Positions 24,142-32,545 are shown, numbered from the stretch's first letter. The stretch is DNA of 35,763 nucleotides from Gammaproteobacteria bacterium (GCA_009908845.1 JAAAOQ010000087.1:1-35763), one strand, 5' to 3'. A program made the numbers and translations. Notes: generated from the sequence alone by a model not told the origin.

Positions 24142-24588
24142 ATGAAGAATCGATCCCTGTCGTGCGCGGCCCTACTCGCGGTCGCGAGCGTCTCCGCCGA
24201 GGCTGCGTGCGACTTCGAGGTGCTGGTCAACGACTCGATGCAATTCCAGATCAAGGAGATGGTCGCCGACTCCAGCTGTGACACCATCACCGTCACCCTC
24301 CAGCATGAAGGACAACTGACGAAGAAGGTGATGGGCCACAACTGGACCCTCTCGAAGACCGAGGATCTCCAAGGCATCGCAATGGACGGGATGAACGCCG
24401 GGCTCGAGAACGACTACATCAAGCCCGGGGATGAGCGCGTGATCGCGCACACCAAGATCATCGGCGGCGGCGAGAGCGATACGATCAGCTTCTCGCCGAG
24501 CCCGCTCACGCCAGGCGGCGACTACAGCTTTTTCTGCTCCTACCCTGGCCATTGGTCGGTCATGCGCGGCACGTTCGTGCTCAAGTAA
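24142..24588 (+). CDS. azu: Azurin, periplasmic blue copper protein
   Basis: The protein has 148 residues. After a signal peptide (cleavage near residue 21) the mature protein follows azurin closely: NDSMQFQIKEM, VMGHNWTLSKTEDLQGI, DGMNAGLENDYIKPGDERVI, AHTKIIGGGESDTISF and FFCSYPGHWSVMRGTFVLK. The copper ligands are H66, C132, H137 and axial M141; C23 and C46 would form the usual disulfide. Azurin carries single electrons in the periplasm. A Fur-like box 45 bases upstream and a flavodoxin gene 16 bases downstream suggest that it stands in for an iron carrier such as a c-type cytochrome or HiPIP when iron is scarce. A ribosome site (GAGGGTTCC) precedes the ATG. Confidence 0.95.
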   Translation: MKNRSLSCAALLAVASVSAEAACDFEVLVNDSMQFQIKEMVADSSCDTITVTLQHEGQLTKKVMGHNWTLSKTEDLQGIAMDGMNAGLENDYIKPGDERVIAHTKIIGGGESDTISFSPSPLTPGGDYSFFCSYPGHWSVMRGTFVLK

Positions 24589-24604
24589 GCGGAGGCTCAA
24601 CGCG

Positions 24605-25132
24605 ATGCACAAGATCGGATTGTTCTATGCCAGCATGACGGGCGCGACCCAGGAGATCGCCGAGCGCATCCAAGACATCCATTTCGAGCCTGGGCGCGTC
24701 GATCTGTATGCGTTCGAGGACGCCGAGCCCGAGGATCTGGCCGCCTACGATGCCCTGATCATCGGCACCTCGACCTGGGGCGATGGCGAGTATCCGGACA
24801 GCTTGGAGGCGTTCTTGCCGCAATTGGACGCGATCAGCCTTGAAGGCAAACGGATCGCCCTGTTCGGCCTCGGCGATCAGTTCGGCTATCCGCTGGAGTT
24901 CGTCGATGCGCTCGGCCTGCTCTACCAGGCGCTCAAGGAACGGGGTGCTATCCTCATCGGGGACTGGCCGAGCAACGGCTACGCGTACCAGGCTTCCAAG
25001 GCCGACCTGGGCGACGGCCGCTTCTGCGGACTGGTCCTCGATCAAGACAATCAGCCCGAACTGACGCCGCATCGGCTCGCTGCCTGGGTCGATTCCATCC
25101 GGGAGGTCTTGCTGCAACGGCAAGCCGCATGA
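24605..25132 (+). CDS. fld: Long-chain flavodoxin
   Basis: The protein has 175 residues. The FMN phosphate loop is YASMTGATQEIA (8-19); the usual Gly/Ser before the loop is replaced by Ala. TSTWGDGEYPD (about 58-68) gives the aromatic residue stacking on the flavin, and FGLGDQFGYPLEFVDALG with SNGYAYQASKADLGDGRFCG marks the long-chain insertion. Flavodoxin replaces ferredoxin in the cytosol when iron is low. It lies 16 bases after azurin with GGAGG before the ATG, so both share the Fur-like box at 24083. The symbol is generic; fldA or nifF type cannot be told apart. Confidence 0.93.
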   Translation: MHKIGLFYASMTGATQEIAERIQDIHFEPGRVDLYAFEDAEPEDLAAYDALIIGTSTWGDGEYPDSLEAFLPQLDAISLEGKRIALFGLGDQFGYPLEFVDALGLLYQALKERGAILIGDWPSNGYAYQASKADLGDGRFCGLVLDQDNQPELTPHRLAAWVDSIREVLLQRQAA

Positions 25133-25279
25133 GACAGCGACGCGCTGATCACCGCCCCGGAACGCTCGATCGGGCTGGGGCGTGACAACCGCAACCGGGG
25201 CGCAAGCGCCGCACCCCCGCTTGCACCAACGGCCGCCCCGCCGGTGGGCCGCCAACCGTGCCGGCAGGTGCAGGACGCC

Positions 25280-26272
25280 ATGACCATGCAGATCAAGATC
25301 GGCACGAGGCTCACGCTCGCGACGCTACTGATCATCGGGCTCAGTTTCGCGCTCTTCAGCCCTTTGCTTCGCGGCGACGAAGACGAACTCGGCCTCCTGC
25401 TGATCTTCTCCCTGTTCACGATCGTCGTCAGCCTGGTCCTGGTTCCTTTGCTGCTGCCTTGGATCTGCACGCGCGACCTGCATCGCATCCAGGACGCCAT
25501 CAACGGCATCAAGTGCGGTCATTACGACCTGACCCTGCCGATCGGTCCCGAGCCGGCCGATCCCGGCGATGAATACGAGCTGAACCGCCTCAAACGCGAT
25601 ATCCACTGGATGCAGCGTGCGATCGCGCTACGCGAAGAGAATGCCTGGCAGCAATCCAGGCGCATCGCCGCGCTCAACGAGACCTTGCGCATCGAGGCCA
25701 TTACCGACAAGCTGACCGGGCTCTACAATGCGCGCTATTTTTGGGACGCCATCGGCGAGTGCTTCACCCAGCATGTGCAGAGCGGCGAGCCCTTGACCTT
25801 TGTGATCCTCGATATCGACTTCTTCAAGCGCATCAACGATACCTATGGCCATCCCGGGGGCGACCAGGTGCTCGCGCAGTTCGCGCGAAAACTGCGCGCG
25901 AGCACGCGCGAGCAAGACCTAGTCGCGCGGATTGGCGGAGAGGAGTTTGCGTTAATCCTGCGACATCTCCCATCACCAGAGATCCCGGCCTGCTTGAAAC
26001 GGTTGCATCGCGAGCTACGCGAACATCACATCCAGATCAGCCCCGAGACCCGGGTCCAGATCACCGTCAGCATTGGCTACTATGTGATCGAGCGCCAGCA
26101 CCTCGCATCCTCGAGCACCCTGACCACCACCGCCAAGGAAGTCGTCAAGCGCGCCGACGATGCCCTGTACTGGGTCAAGAACCATGGCCGCAATGGCGTC
26201 ATGGCTTGGCACGAGTTGGATCACGACTACCGCGAGCAACGGCTCAAGCTGGAGGCGGGCCATGCGGACTGA
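25280..26272 (+). CDS. Membrane GGDEF diguanylate cyclase
   Basis: The protein has 330 residues. Two membrane segments (11-30 and 37-60) are separated by only a short loop, so there is no periplasmic sensor. A HAMP-like and coiled-coil part (60-135) leads to the GGDEF domain: TDKLTGLYNARYF, VILDIDFFKRINDTYGHPGG, RIGGEEF (217-223) and TVSIGYYVI. The I-site R210-E-Q-D213 is five residues before GGEEF, so product inhibition is expected. It makes cyclic di-GMP. ATG 25280 is chosen over a GTG at 25244. Its nearness to the HD-GYP gene suggests a local synthesis and breakdown pair. Confidence 0.92.
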   Translation: MTMQIKIGTRLTLATLLIIGLSFALFSPLLRGDEDELGLLLIFSLFTIVVSLVLVPLLLPWICTRDLHRIQDAINGIKCGHYDLTLPIGPEPADPGDEYELNRLKRDIHWMQRAIALREENAWQQSRRIAALNETLRIEAITDKLTGLYNARYFWDAIGECFTQHVQSGEPLTFVILDIDFFKRINDTYGHPGGDQVLAQFARKLRASTREQDLVARIGGEEFALILRHLPSPEIPACLKRLHRELREHHIQISPETRVQITVSIGYYVIERQHLASSSTLTTTAKEVVKRADDALYWVKNHGRNGVMAWHELDHDYREQRLKLEAGHAD

Positions 26273-26371
26273 TGGCAAACGACAGGGCGGTTGAGTATTG
26301 GAATAAGAAGCAGTCGCGCTTATATTCTGATCCGCACGTTCCCCGCTTCCAACGTTACCTGAGGATTCAAG

Positions 26372-26521
26372 ATGCTGAAACGTTGCGTTACTTCTGCGGC
26401 CGCCTTGCTGTGTCTGCTCGCCAGCGCCGCCCAGGCAGAGAGCACGTCTGATGGTGAGGTCAACCTGTATTCGTCGCGCCACTACGATAGCACTTGGTTG
26501 AGGGGGCCGACGGGGATCTGA
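26372..26521 (+). pseudogene. Truncated FbpA/FutA-type Fe(III)-binding protein, N-terminal stub
   Basis: ATG 26372 opens a 49-codon frame with a signal peptide (MLKRCVTSAAALLCLLASAA) and then DGEVNLYSSRHYDS, the start of periplasmic ferric-iron binding proteins of ABC transporters. The homology stops at codon 40 (26491). The frame then reads through unrelated sequence and ends at 26521. A GAGGATTC ribosome site and an imperfect dyad (26301-26327) remain upstream. About 290 residues of the protein are missing, so it is non-functional. Confidence 0.75.
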
Positions 26522-26676
26522 TAGCTGCGGGTGGCTTCAGCTCGGGCTTGGGCCTGTGCCACGGATACGGGAGTCAGGGCGAAGGCGACACCCGGCAGCA
26601 ACAGGTGCGCGGACAAGGCCAGTGGTCGGAGGCTGGCGAGTCGGCCTCGGGCAAGCAGGGATTTAGGCGAAGACAC
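26482..26676 (-). pseudogene. Truncated TonB receptor with STN domain, N-terminal stub
   Basis: The frame has 64 codons. A signal peptide (RPLALSAHLLLPGVAFAL to AQAQA) is followed by RSYQIPVGPLNQVLS, the first strand and helix of the secretin/TonB short N-terminal domain found in FecA-like siderophore receptors. It stops at the junction with the FbpA stub on the other strand (26482-26491). Only the first fraction of an expected 750-800 residues remains. The start is GTG 26676, which is uncertain. Confidence 0.65.
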
Positions 26677-26894
26677 AGTTTGAACCCGATGAAATCGGGA
26701 TCAGTATCATCTATGTTCTCAGCTACCGCAATGCGCGTTCAGCAGCGGCCCGTTTAACCTCGGGTGCCCCTGGCAACTCAGAACCCGCGAACGGCGCCAG
26801 ATTGGCTCCTGCGGCGGGGGTTTCGACGACGGCACGCAGAGGCGTTCCAAGCCGCCCTAAGGGTCCAGGCCGGGCCTGAAACAGGGCAAGCAAA
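26677..26894. other. Gap without a recognised gene
   Basis: Nothing recognisable is seen. On the minus strand a frame of about 56 codons reads LLALFQARPGPLGRLGTPLR and onward to a stop near 26735 without a start codon or known match. A small perfect hairpin CCCGAT-GAA-ATCGGG lies at 26685-26699, just upstream of the TonB receptor stub. Confidence 0.4.
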
Positions 26895-27282
26895 TCATTC
26901 TTTTGGCAGTGGGTTGACTACCATCAAGTCCGGGAAGCGGGAGAAATCCCGGTCCGCGGACCAGAGTACACGCACCCCGTGAAACAGACACAGCGCGGCT
27001 ACCCGGGCATCGTGCACGATGGCACCCTGCAGCATGGCTGGCCGCGCAATCCGTTCGAGCACATCCAGGTAGCCCTCACCCTCAGCCAGGAAGCCGCCGG
27101 ACAGACTCGCGAAAGATGCGGGGATTCGAAACCACGGCTAGAAACTCGTGGGCGCAGGGCCAGGGAACGCAGACCGGTTCCGGCGCGGCGACCGCCTCGG
27201 TCAGCACCTGTCGAGCACGATCATGAAAGGGCATGTCCGGACGATGCGCATAGACGAGAAGGTTTGTGTCGACAGCAATCAC
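26895..27282 (-). pseudogene. VapC-type PIN toxin, broken by deletion/frameshift
   Basis: The first part reads MIAVDTNLLVYAHRPDMPFH, then CVPWPCAHEFLAVVSNPRIFR and stops at 27082. The second part continues in another frame with EGEGYLDVLERIARPAML, HDARVAALCLFHGVRVLWS, ADRDFSRFPDLMVVNPLPKE and ends at 26895. D5 and the D of SADRDF are the PIN acidic residues. About 20 residues between FRES and EGEGY are missing compared with the family, as well as the frame. The ATG overlaps the stop of vapB by four bases. The toxin is probably dead. Confidence 0.85.
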
Positions 27283-27524
27283 GCGCCCCGTTCTCGATAG
27301 ATTTCATCGCGAATCCGGCTCCATGGCGCACCCTGGAGCTCGTCAGTGAGACCGCCGCCGCCGTAGCTCGGAAAGTCGAGCTGGCGGCCCGCCGCCTGTC
27401 GCCGGGCCTTGAGGCTGCGCTGCAGACCTTCCTCGACCAGCGCGCGGAGCGTTGCGCCTTCGCGGTGGGCTACACGTCGCGCCTGCTCGATCAACGCGTC
27501 GGAAAGTTCAATGGTGGTCTTCAT
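27279..27524 (-). CDS. VapB-type antitoxin
   Basis: The protein has 81 residues. The N-terminus MKTTIELSDALIEQARRVAH with EGATLRALVEEGLQRSL is a ribbon-helix-helix DNA-binding domain; the C-terminal part (LDFPSYGGGGLTDELQGAPW to YRERGA) binds the toxin. It is intact while its toxin partner, overlapping by four bases, is broken. It would repress its own promoter, of which AT-rich remains lie before 27524. Confidence 0.85.
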   Translation of the reverse strand: MKTTIELSDALIEQARRVAHREGATLRALVEEGLQRSLKARRQAAGRQLDFPSYGGGGLTDELQGAPWSRIRDEIYRERGA

Positions 27525-27840
27525 ATGGGCCTCCCATATCTTCGATACGGCTCAACCGTCGAGTATCTTCCCGCCTCACGCAAGAGGAGGCTTTGTCGGT
27601 CTTGATCCTATTCGGCGTTTTGGCAAGGGTGACACGGAACGACTGCCTGCCCCCCTGGCCGCGTCTTGAATACGGGCCGCGATCCGGCGCAATTTTGGGG
27701 TTGAAACGCTCGGGACCCGCTTGACGATACGTAGCGATGCCGACCTGTCTCCAGTCCGGTGTTGCCTCCGGCTGCGCGGTGTTTGGGCGCCGTCTGGCGA
27801 GAGGGTGAGGCCGCGCGGCGCGTCTCGGGGCGTTTCTCGG
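27525..27840. other. Gap without a recognised gene
   Basis: Several frames are open here but show no domain, no ribosome site and Arg/Pro-rich composition typical of shadow frames. A minus-strand frame runs through from the antitoxin remnant upstream (PERFNPKIAPDRG and onward) without likeness to a known protein. I regard the stretch as non-coding or decayed. Confidence 0.5.
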
Positions 27841-28020
27841 CACGACCGCGCGACGGGACGGCCGAAAGCTGTCGACTTGTTCCTGTTCACGGTCCGTTCC
27901 CTCGCGCTGACCGCCACCGGACAACGCTTGGCGCAGGAGCCGCGAGGCGGGGGTACCCTCATAACGCGCCAGTTCACGAACGGCCGCAAGCAGGTCGTCG
28001 TCGATGTCATACGCCGTCCG
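27841..28020 (-). pseudogene. Ribbon-helix-helix antitoxin remnant without start codon
   Basis: RTAYDIDDDLLAAVRELARY followed by EGTPASRLLRQALSG is a VapB/RHH-type N-terminus lacking its Met. Immediately upstream the sequence is exbB in another frame. After about 50 codons the frame continues into Arg/Pro-rich sequence without a toxin gene. It looks like the left-over of an insertion or deletion. Confidence 0.55.
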
Positions 28021-28250
28021 GCGACGCAGGCGAGGGCCTGCTCAGGTTGGCCGGCCCGCAACTCCCACACTGCGCTGAGGGCCGGCCCGCGTTGTCCAAT
28101 CCGCAGCCAGCCAAACTGGATCAGCTTGACGACGATGATCGTCAGGACGATGAACGACATCGCGAGCAGGATGACGACGACCGGGCCACCGAACTCCAAC
28201 GCCGATTGCGCCCGTTGCAGCGCCTCCGCGACCTGTCCACTCGGCTATCC
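28016..28250 (-). pseudogene. ExbB/TolQ N-terminal fragment
   Basis: The frame after a TAG at 28245-28247 reads VAEALQRAQSALEFGG, PVVVILLAMSFIVLTIIVVK and LIQFGWLRIG, then ALSAVWELRAGQPEQALACVAG. This is the first membrane helix and following loop of a MotA/TolQ/ExbB proton-channel protein. It ends abruptly where an antitoxin-like sequence begins. The expected second and third helices are absent. An upstream part in another frame may hold the original start (ATG near 28311). Confidence 0.7.
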
Positions 28251-28324
28251 AAGCGTCCGCTGCAGGAGTCTCCGCAGCGCTGCTTGGCTTCCTGCAGCGG
28301 CTCGGTTCGCTCATTGGTGTGTTT

Positions 28325-29086
28325 TCAGCAGAGGTTGCAGCAGCCGACCATTGGCTCGTGCTTGATACCATCGGGACCAGTGGGCACTGGCAGATTGACC
28401 AGATCGCAGAGCGCGGCGATGTCCCGCAGCACGAGCTCTCGACCCCGGCCGCTCACGAGTCCGACTCGGCGGAACCTTTGCAGTTGCCGAGATAGCGTTT
28501 CGGGCGTCATCGCGAGCTGGCCCGCAAGCACCGAGATTGGCACTGGCAGCAAGATATTGACCGGGCTGTCGACCGAGTTCTCGGCCCGATGCTGGCTCAA
28601 GTCCAGCATGTAGGCGACGAGACGCTGAGCAGCATTGTTCAGGCTGAGATGCTCGATGCGGTCGACGGCCTGGTAAAGACGCTGGGACAGCGCCCCCAGC
28701 AGCCTGCGCATCACACGCGGCGACCGGTCACAGAGCTCGAGTAAGGAATGCCGTGGGAAACTGAGCAGCCTGGCTTCACGGCTGATCCGGGCGGTGAGCG
28801 GATAGCGCGGTGGCTCCAGGAACATCGCGGCCTCTGCCAGCAGCGAGCCCTCACCGAGGATCTGAAAGAGCTTCTCCTCGCCCTGCAGGGTGAGGCGGTA
28901 GAGCTGCACCTCGCCGGCGACGATTGCGTAGAAGCTCTGGGCGTCCTCGCCGGATGCAAACACCTGTTTCCCGCAGGGCAGAGTGACCGCCTTCGAGCCC
29001 TTGGCCAATCGCGACAGTTGCTCTTCGTCGGCCTCTTTGAATAGGGACACTCGGCCCAGCCAAGCGAGAATCGCGGTCTCGTTCAT
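28325..29086 (-). CDS. Crp/Fnr-family regulator with C-terminal CCxxC
   Basis: The protein has 253 residues. A cNMP-binding-like beta barrel (about 15-120, FASGEDAQSFYAIVAGEVQL, GEGSLLAEAAMF) is joined by the long helix to a winged helix-turn-helix (ISVLAGQLAMTPETLSRQLQ, RFRRVGLVSG). The four Cys of true FNR and the cAMP-binding Arg/Ser signature are not apparent, so it is closer to the Dnr-like branch. The C-terminus EPMVGCCNLC ends in three Cys, unusual for the family, and could sense metal or redox state. It is divergent from the methyltransferase and TonB receptor genes and may control them. Confidence 0.88.
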   Translation of the reverse strand: MNETAILAWLGRVSLFKEADEEQLSRLAKGSKAVTLPCGKQVFASGEDAQSFYAIVAGEVQLYRLTLQGEEKLFQILGEGSLLAEAAMFLEPPRYPLTARISREARLLSFPRHSLLELCDRSPRVMRRLLGALSQRLYQAVDRIEHLSLNNAAQRLVAYMLDLSQHRAENSVDSPVNILLPVPISVLAGQLAMTPETLSRQLQRFRRVGLVSGRGRELVLRDIAALCDLVNLPVPTGPDGIKHEPMVGCCNLC

Positions 29087-29425
29087 ATCGAAACGCAGCT
29101 CGAGTCCTGAAGAATCCTTAATTTTATAGCAGATGCGAATCAGTCGCCATAGCGTTCATTGTCGGTCATGTTGTGCGCGCTTGACCGTCTCGTTTGGTAA
29201 ACGCTGATCCAGGGGCCAAGCCCCAGCCACGTCCGGCTAGGTCAGGTCGTTACAGCGACGTGGCTTACGATGTGCGCGGAATAGTTATCATTCCTAACAT
29301 ATGTCATGAGCCTTCGATGCATGCTGGGGTTAGCGTGTGACCCACCGGCAAGAACGGGGCGAGGCGCATGGCAGCGCCCTGTTCGCCCATCGACAGCACG
29401 TTATGAACCTGCAGCGAGGGCCTTC
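29087..29425. promoter_or_regulatory. Divergent control region between the Crp/Fnr gene and the methyltransferase
   Basis: It contains an AT-rich segment (CCTTAATTTTATAGC, near 29115) in front of the Crp/Fnr gene and a perfect 8-base inverted repeat GCCACGTC/GACGTGGC (29226-29233 and 29257-29264, 23 bases apart). The Fur-like site at 29278 lies in it. A frame open from 29306 to the methyltransferase start has no ribosome site and looks like leader. Confidence 0.45.
29278..29294. promoter_or_regulatory. Weak Fur-box-like site GGAATAGTTATCATTCC
   Basis: The reverse strand reads AATGATAACTATT, which equals the Fur core AATGATAATCATT at 11 of 13 positions. The flanks GGAA and TTCC extend the symmetry. 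It lies about 130 bases before the methyltransferase start and differs in form from the four other sites of the window. Confidence 0.45.
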
Positions 29426-30280
29426 ATGAGCACCAACACAGTCGAATCGACCCCCTTACCCGGGGAGGAACTGGACGCGGCGAAGATGCCTGGACACTGG
29501 CTGTTGGCCCGGATGGGCAAGCGGGTGCTGCGCCCGGGGGGCATCGAGCTGACGCGCCTGTTGTTACAGGGGCTGGAGATCACGCCGGCCAAGACCGTCG
29601 TGGAGCTGGCGCCGGGCCTGGGCGCGACGGCCCGGCTCACGATGTTGTCCAATCCCGCGCACTACATCGGTGTCGAACGTGACGAAGCGGCGGCGCAGCG
29701 CGTCGCCAGGATGCTCCGCGGCGAGCAGGACCGCTACGTGGTCGGCAGTGCGGTGGCAACGGGGCTTGACGCCGAGTCCGCCGATATCGTCTACGTCGAA
29801 GCCATGTTGTCGATGCAAACCGCGACCGAGAAGTCGCGCATCGTCGCCGAGGCATTCCGCGTGCTGCGACCGGGCGGCCTGTTTGGCATCCACGAGCTGG
29901 GGCTGCAGCCGGACACCCTCGCAGACGAGATCAAGGACGCGATTCGCATGGAGCTCTCGAACGCGATTCACATCGGTGCGCGGCCGTTAACGTTGTCGGA
30001 ATGGGCCGAGGTGCTGCACGCTGGGGGCTTCGACGTCGAGGCGCCGCGCCAACGCACGGCGCCGATGCATTTACTGGAGCCGCGACGCGTGGTTCAGGAC
30101 GAAGGACTGCTCGGGGCGATGCGCATCGCCGCCAACCTGCTGCGCATGTCGGATGCCCGGCGACGCGTTTTGCAGATGCGGCGCGTCTTTCGCCGCTACG
30201 CGGATCACCTGTGCGCCGTGGCGCTGATTGCATCAAAGCCTGTCGCGACGCCAACGATTCCCGCAGCAATCGACAAATAG
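29426..30280 (+). CDS. Class I SAM-dependent methyltransferase
   Basis: The protein has 284 residues. Motif I is VVELAPGLGATARL, followed by YIGVERDEAAAQRVARM (acidic end of strand 2), ADIVYVEAMLSM (motif II region) and AFRVLRPGGLFGIHELGL (UbiE-like post motif). A small molecule is the likely substrate. ATG 29426 is preferred with AGGG six bases upstream; the frame is open to 29306. It lies nine bases before the TonB receptor gene, so modification of an imported metal chelate or of a metallophore is conceivable. Confidence 0.85.
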   Translation: MSTNTVESTPLPGEELDAAKMPGHWLLARMGKRVLRPGGIELTRLLLQGLEITPAKTVVELAPGLGATARLTMLSNPAHYIGVERDEAAAQRVARMLRGEQDRYVVGSAVATGLDAESADIVYVEAMLSMQTATEKSRIVAEAFRVLRPGGLFGIHELGLQPDTLADEIKDAIRMELSNAIHIGARPLTLSEWAEVLHAGGFDVEAPRQRTAPMHLLEPRRVVQDEGLLGAMRIAANLLRMSDARRRVLQMRRVFRRYADHLCAVALIASKPVATPTIPAAIDK

Positions 30281-30289
30281 GGGAAGGCG

Positions 30290-32545
30290 ATGCGCAGGTT
30301 CCAGCCGTTACGAGTCTCGAGGCAGGTCGCCTTTGGTGCGGGACTATCCGTCGCCAGCCTGCTGCTGGGGCAGACCGCCTTGGCACAATCGGCGCAGCCG
30401 GGGTCGGTGGTGACGCTCGATCCGATTACCGTTACCGCCGAGGTCGATCGCACAACGGTCGCCGAGGAGCTGCGCGAACGCTTCGCGCAAGCGCCAGGGG
30501 CCACGGCGGTGGTCGGTGCCGAAGAGATCGAGGACATCCCGACCCCCACCTTTGCCGAGGCGATGATCGGCGTCCCCGGCGTGGTCGTGCAGGAGTTTTT
30601 CGGCGGCAATGACCAGGCGCGCTTCCAGATCCGCGGGTCGGGCATGCAGCAGAATCCGACGGAACGCGGGCTCTTGGTGCTGCGCAACGGGATGCCGGTC
30701 AATCGCGCCGATGGATCTTACATTGCCGGTCTTGCCGCGCCGGGGCTGGCCGAGGCCATCGAGGTCTGGCGTGGCCCGGCGGCACATCGTCTGGGCGCCG
30801 CGGTGCTCGGCGGCGCCGTCAACTTCATCTCGCCCACTGCCATCACCGCGCCGGGCTCCCGACTCGGCCTCGGCGGCGGCAGCTTCGGGCGCTTCTCGGC
30901 ATCGGGTCAGACCTCGTTCCAGGGAGAAAACGCCAATGGCCTGCTCCAATTCGAGTGGGACCAAGGCGATGGCTATCGCGACGAGAACGACGAATCCAGC
31001 CGCGGGGTGATTGCCGGTAACGCCGAGATCCTGCACGGTGACGGCATCGCCACCCAGCTCTTCCTGTCCTTCACCGATCTTGAATTTCAGATTCCCGGCC
31101 CGCTGCCCAAGGTTGTGCTGGAAAGCGATCCAGAAAGCGTGCACCCGGGGCCGACGATCGTCATGGGCCGCCTGGTCAATCCTGGCCCGAACGTGCCGCG
31201 GGACCAGCCGCGCCGCGAAGCGACCCAACTCCTGGCCGGCGCGCGCACCACCATCGACCGCACCGATCACCTGTACGACCTTGGCTTCAGCCTGAACCAG
31301 GCCGACGACAGCTTCCGCTTTCCGATTCCCGCCGGCGAGCGGGTGACCGATGGGCTCGATGGCACCTTGTCGGCGCGCTATGCCTTCCGCCCCGGTCATG
31401 TCGCTGGGCTGCCGATGCTCGAGGCAACGCTTCTCTATGCCCTTGGCGAGGCCGACCGCGAGAACTACCACAACACCGGCGGCGAGCGCGGTCCGAAATT
31501 CGGCGACAGCGACCTCAGCGCCTCGACCTTATCGCCCTATCTCGGGGCCAATCTGCCGTTGACCGGGCAGCTGTTCCTGTCGCCCTCGGTCGGCTACACC
31601 TGGGCCAAGCGCAAGAACGACGACCGTTGGACTGCGCGCACTCGCCCGACTGTCGGCTACAACCCGATGATGCCGGGCATGCGACTTCCCGACGGGGCGG
31701 TGCCCGCTCAAGACAGCAGCTACGATCGGGATTACAACGGATGGAGCGGGGCCTTGGCGCTCACCTGGAAGCCTGCACCGCGCCAGACGGCCTGGATCTC
31801 GCTGGCCCATAGCTTCGAGCCCCCGACCAACGACGACCTAATCGGCGCGGTCAACGGCACCCCCTTCTCCGGGCCGGGCCGACCCAATCCTGGCATGCCC
31901 AGCTCGAACGCCGCGATGTTTGCCACGCCGGATCTGGAGGCGCAGGCGGCGGACACGATCGAGCTCGGCTGGCGTGGCACCTACCCTGGGCTCGGCTGGG
32001 ACCTGACCCTCTATCACTCCTGGATCGACAACGAGATCCTGTCCCTGCGTGACTTCACGGGGGCTCAGCGGGCATCATTCAACGCCGATGAGACCTTGCA
32101 CACCGGGATCGAGCTGGGGCTGAGCGGCGCGCTTGGCGAGGCCCTCACCGGGCGGCTGGCTTTGACCTGGCAGGATTTCCGCTTCGACGATGATCCAGTG
32201 CGCGGCGACAACCGCCTGGGCGGCTCGCCCCGGAATCTGATCACCGCCGCGCTGAACTGGACCCCGATGAACGGCCTGAGTCTGCTCGGGACCCTACGCT
32301 GGGTCCCGGATGAAACACCGGTCGACAACATGAACACCCTCTACGCAGACCCCTATGCGGTGGTCGATCTGAGTGCCAATTGGGCCATCACGAAGCACTT
32401 CTCCGTTGTGGCGCAGGCCACGAACCTGTTCGACGAGACCTATGCGTCCTCGACGCTCGTCGTGGATCAAGCGCAGCCAGGTCAGGCCGCCTTCATCCCG
32501 GGCGAGGGGCGCGGCTTCTATTTGGGCGGACGGGTCTTGTTCTAA
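30290..32545 (+). CDS. TonB-dependent outer-membrane receptor
   Basis: The protein has 751 residues. A signal peptide (VAFGAGLSVASLLLGQTALA) is followed by VVTLDPITVTAEVDR (TonB box) and a plug domain: TFAEAMIGVPGVVVQEFFGG, ARFQIRGSGMQQNPTERG, LVLRNGMPVNRADGSY and AIEVWRGPAAHRLGAAVLGG. The 22-strand barrel closes with RGFYLGGRVLF. It differs from the receptor at 19971 in plug loops and length. GGGGAAGGC lies before ATG 30290. It is coupled to the methyltransferase upstream and two cupins downstream. The substrate is unknown. Confidence 0.92.
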   Translation: MRRFQPLRVSRQVAFGAGLSVASLLLGQTALAQSAQPGSVVTLDPITVTAEVDRTTVAEELRERFAQAPGATAVVGAEEIEDIPTPTFAEAMIGVPGVVVQEFFGGNDQARFQIRGSGMQQNPTERGLLVLRNGMPVNRADGSYIAGLAAPGLAEAIEVWRGPAAHRLGAAVLGGAVNFISPTAITAPGSRLGLGGGSFGRFSASGQTSFQGENANGLLQFEWDQGDGYRDENDESSRGVIAGNAEILHGDGIATQLFLSFTDLEFQIPGPLPKVVLESDPESVHPGPTIVMGRLVNPGPNVPRDQPRREATQLLAGARTTIDRTDHLYDLGFSLNQADDSFRFPIPAGERVTDGLDGTLSARYAFRPGHVAGLPMLEATLLYALGEADRENYHNTGGERGPKFGDSDLSASTLSPYLGANLPLTGQLFLSPSVGYTWAKRKNDDRWTARTRPTVGYNPMMPGMRLPDGAVPAQDSSYDRDYNGWSGALALTWKPAPRQTAWISLAHSFEPPTNDDLIGAVNGTPFSGPGRPNPGMPSSNAAMFATPDLEAQAADTIELGWRGTYPGLGWDLTLYHSWIDNEILSLRDFTGAQRASFNADETLHTGIELGLSGALGEALTGRLALTWQDFRFDDDPVRGDNRLGGSPRNLITAALNWTPMNGLSLLGTLRWVPDETPVDNMNTLYADPYAVVDLSANWAITKHFSVVAQATNLFDETYASSTLVVDQAQPGQAAFIPGEGRGFYLGGRVLF

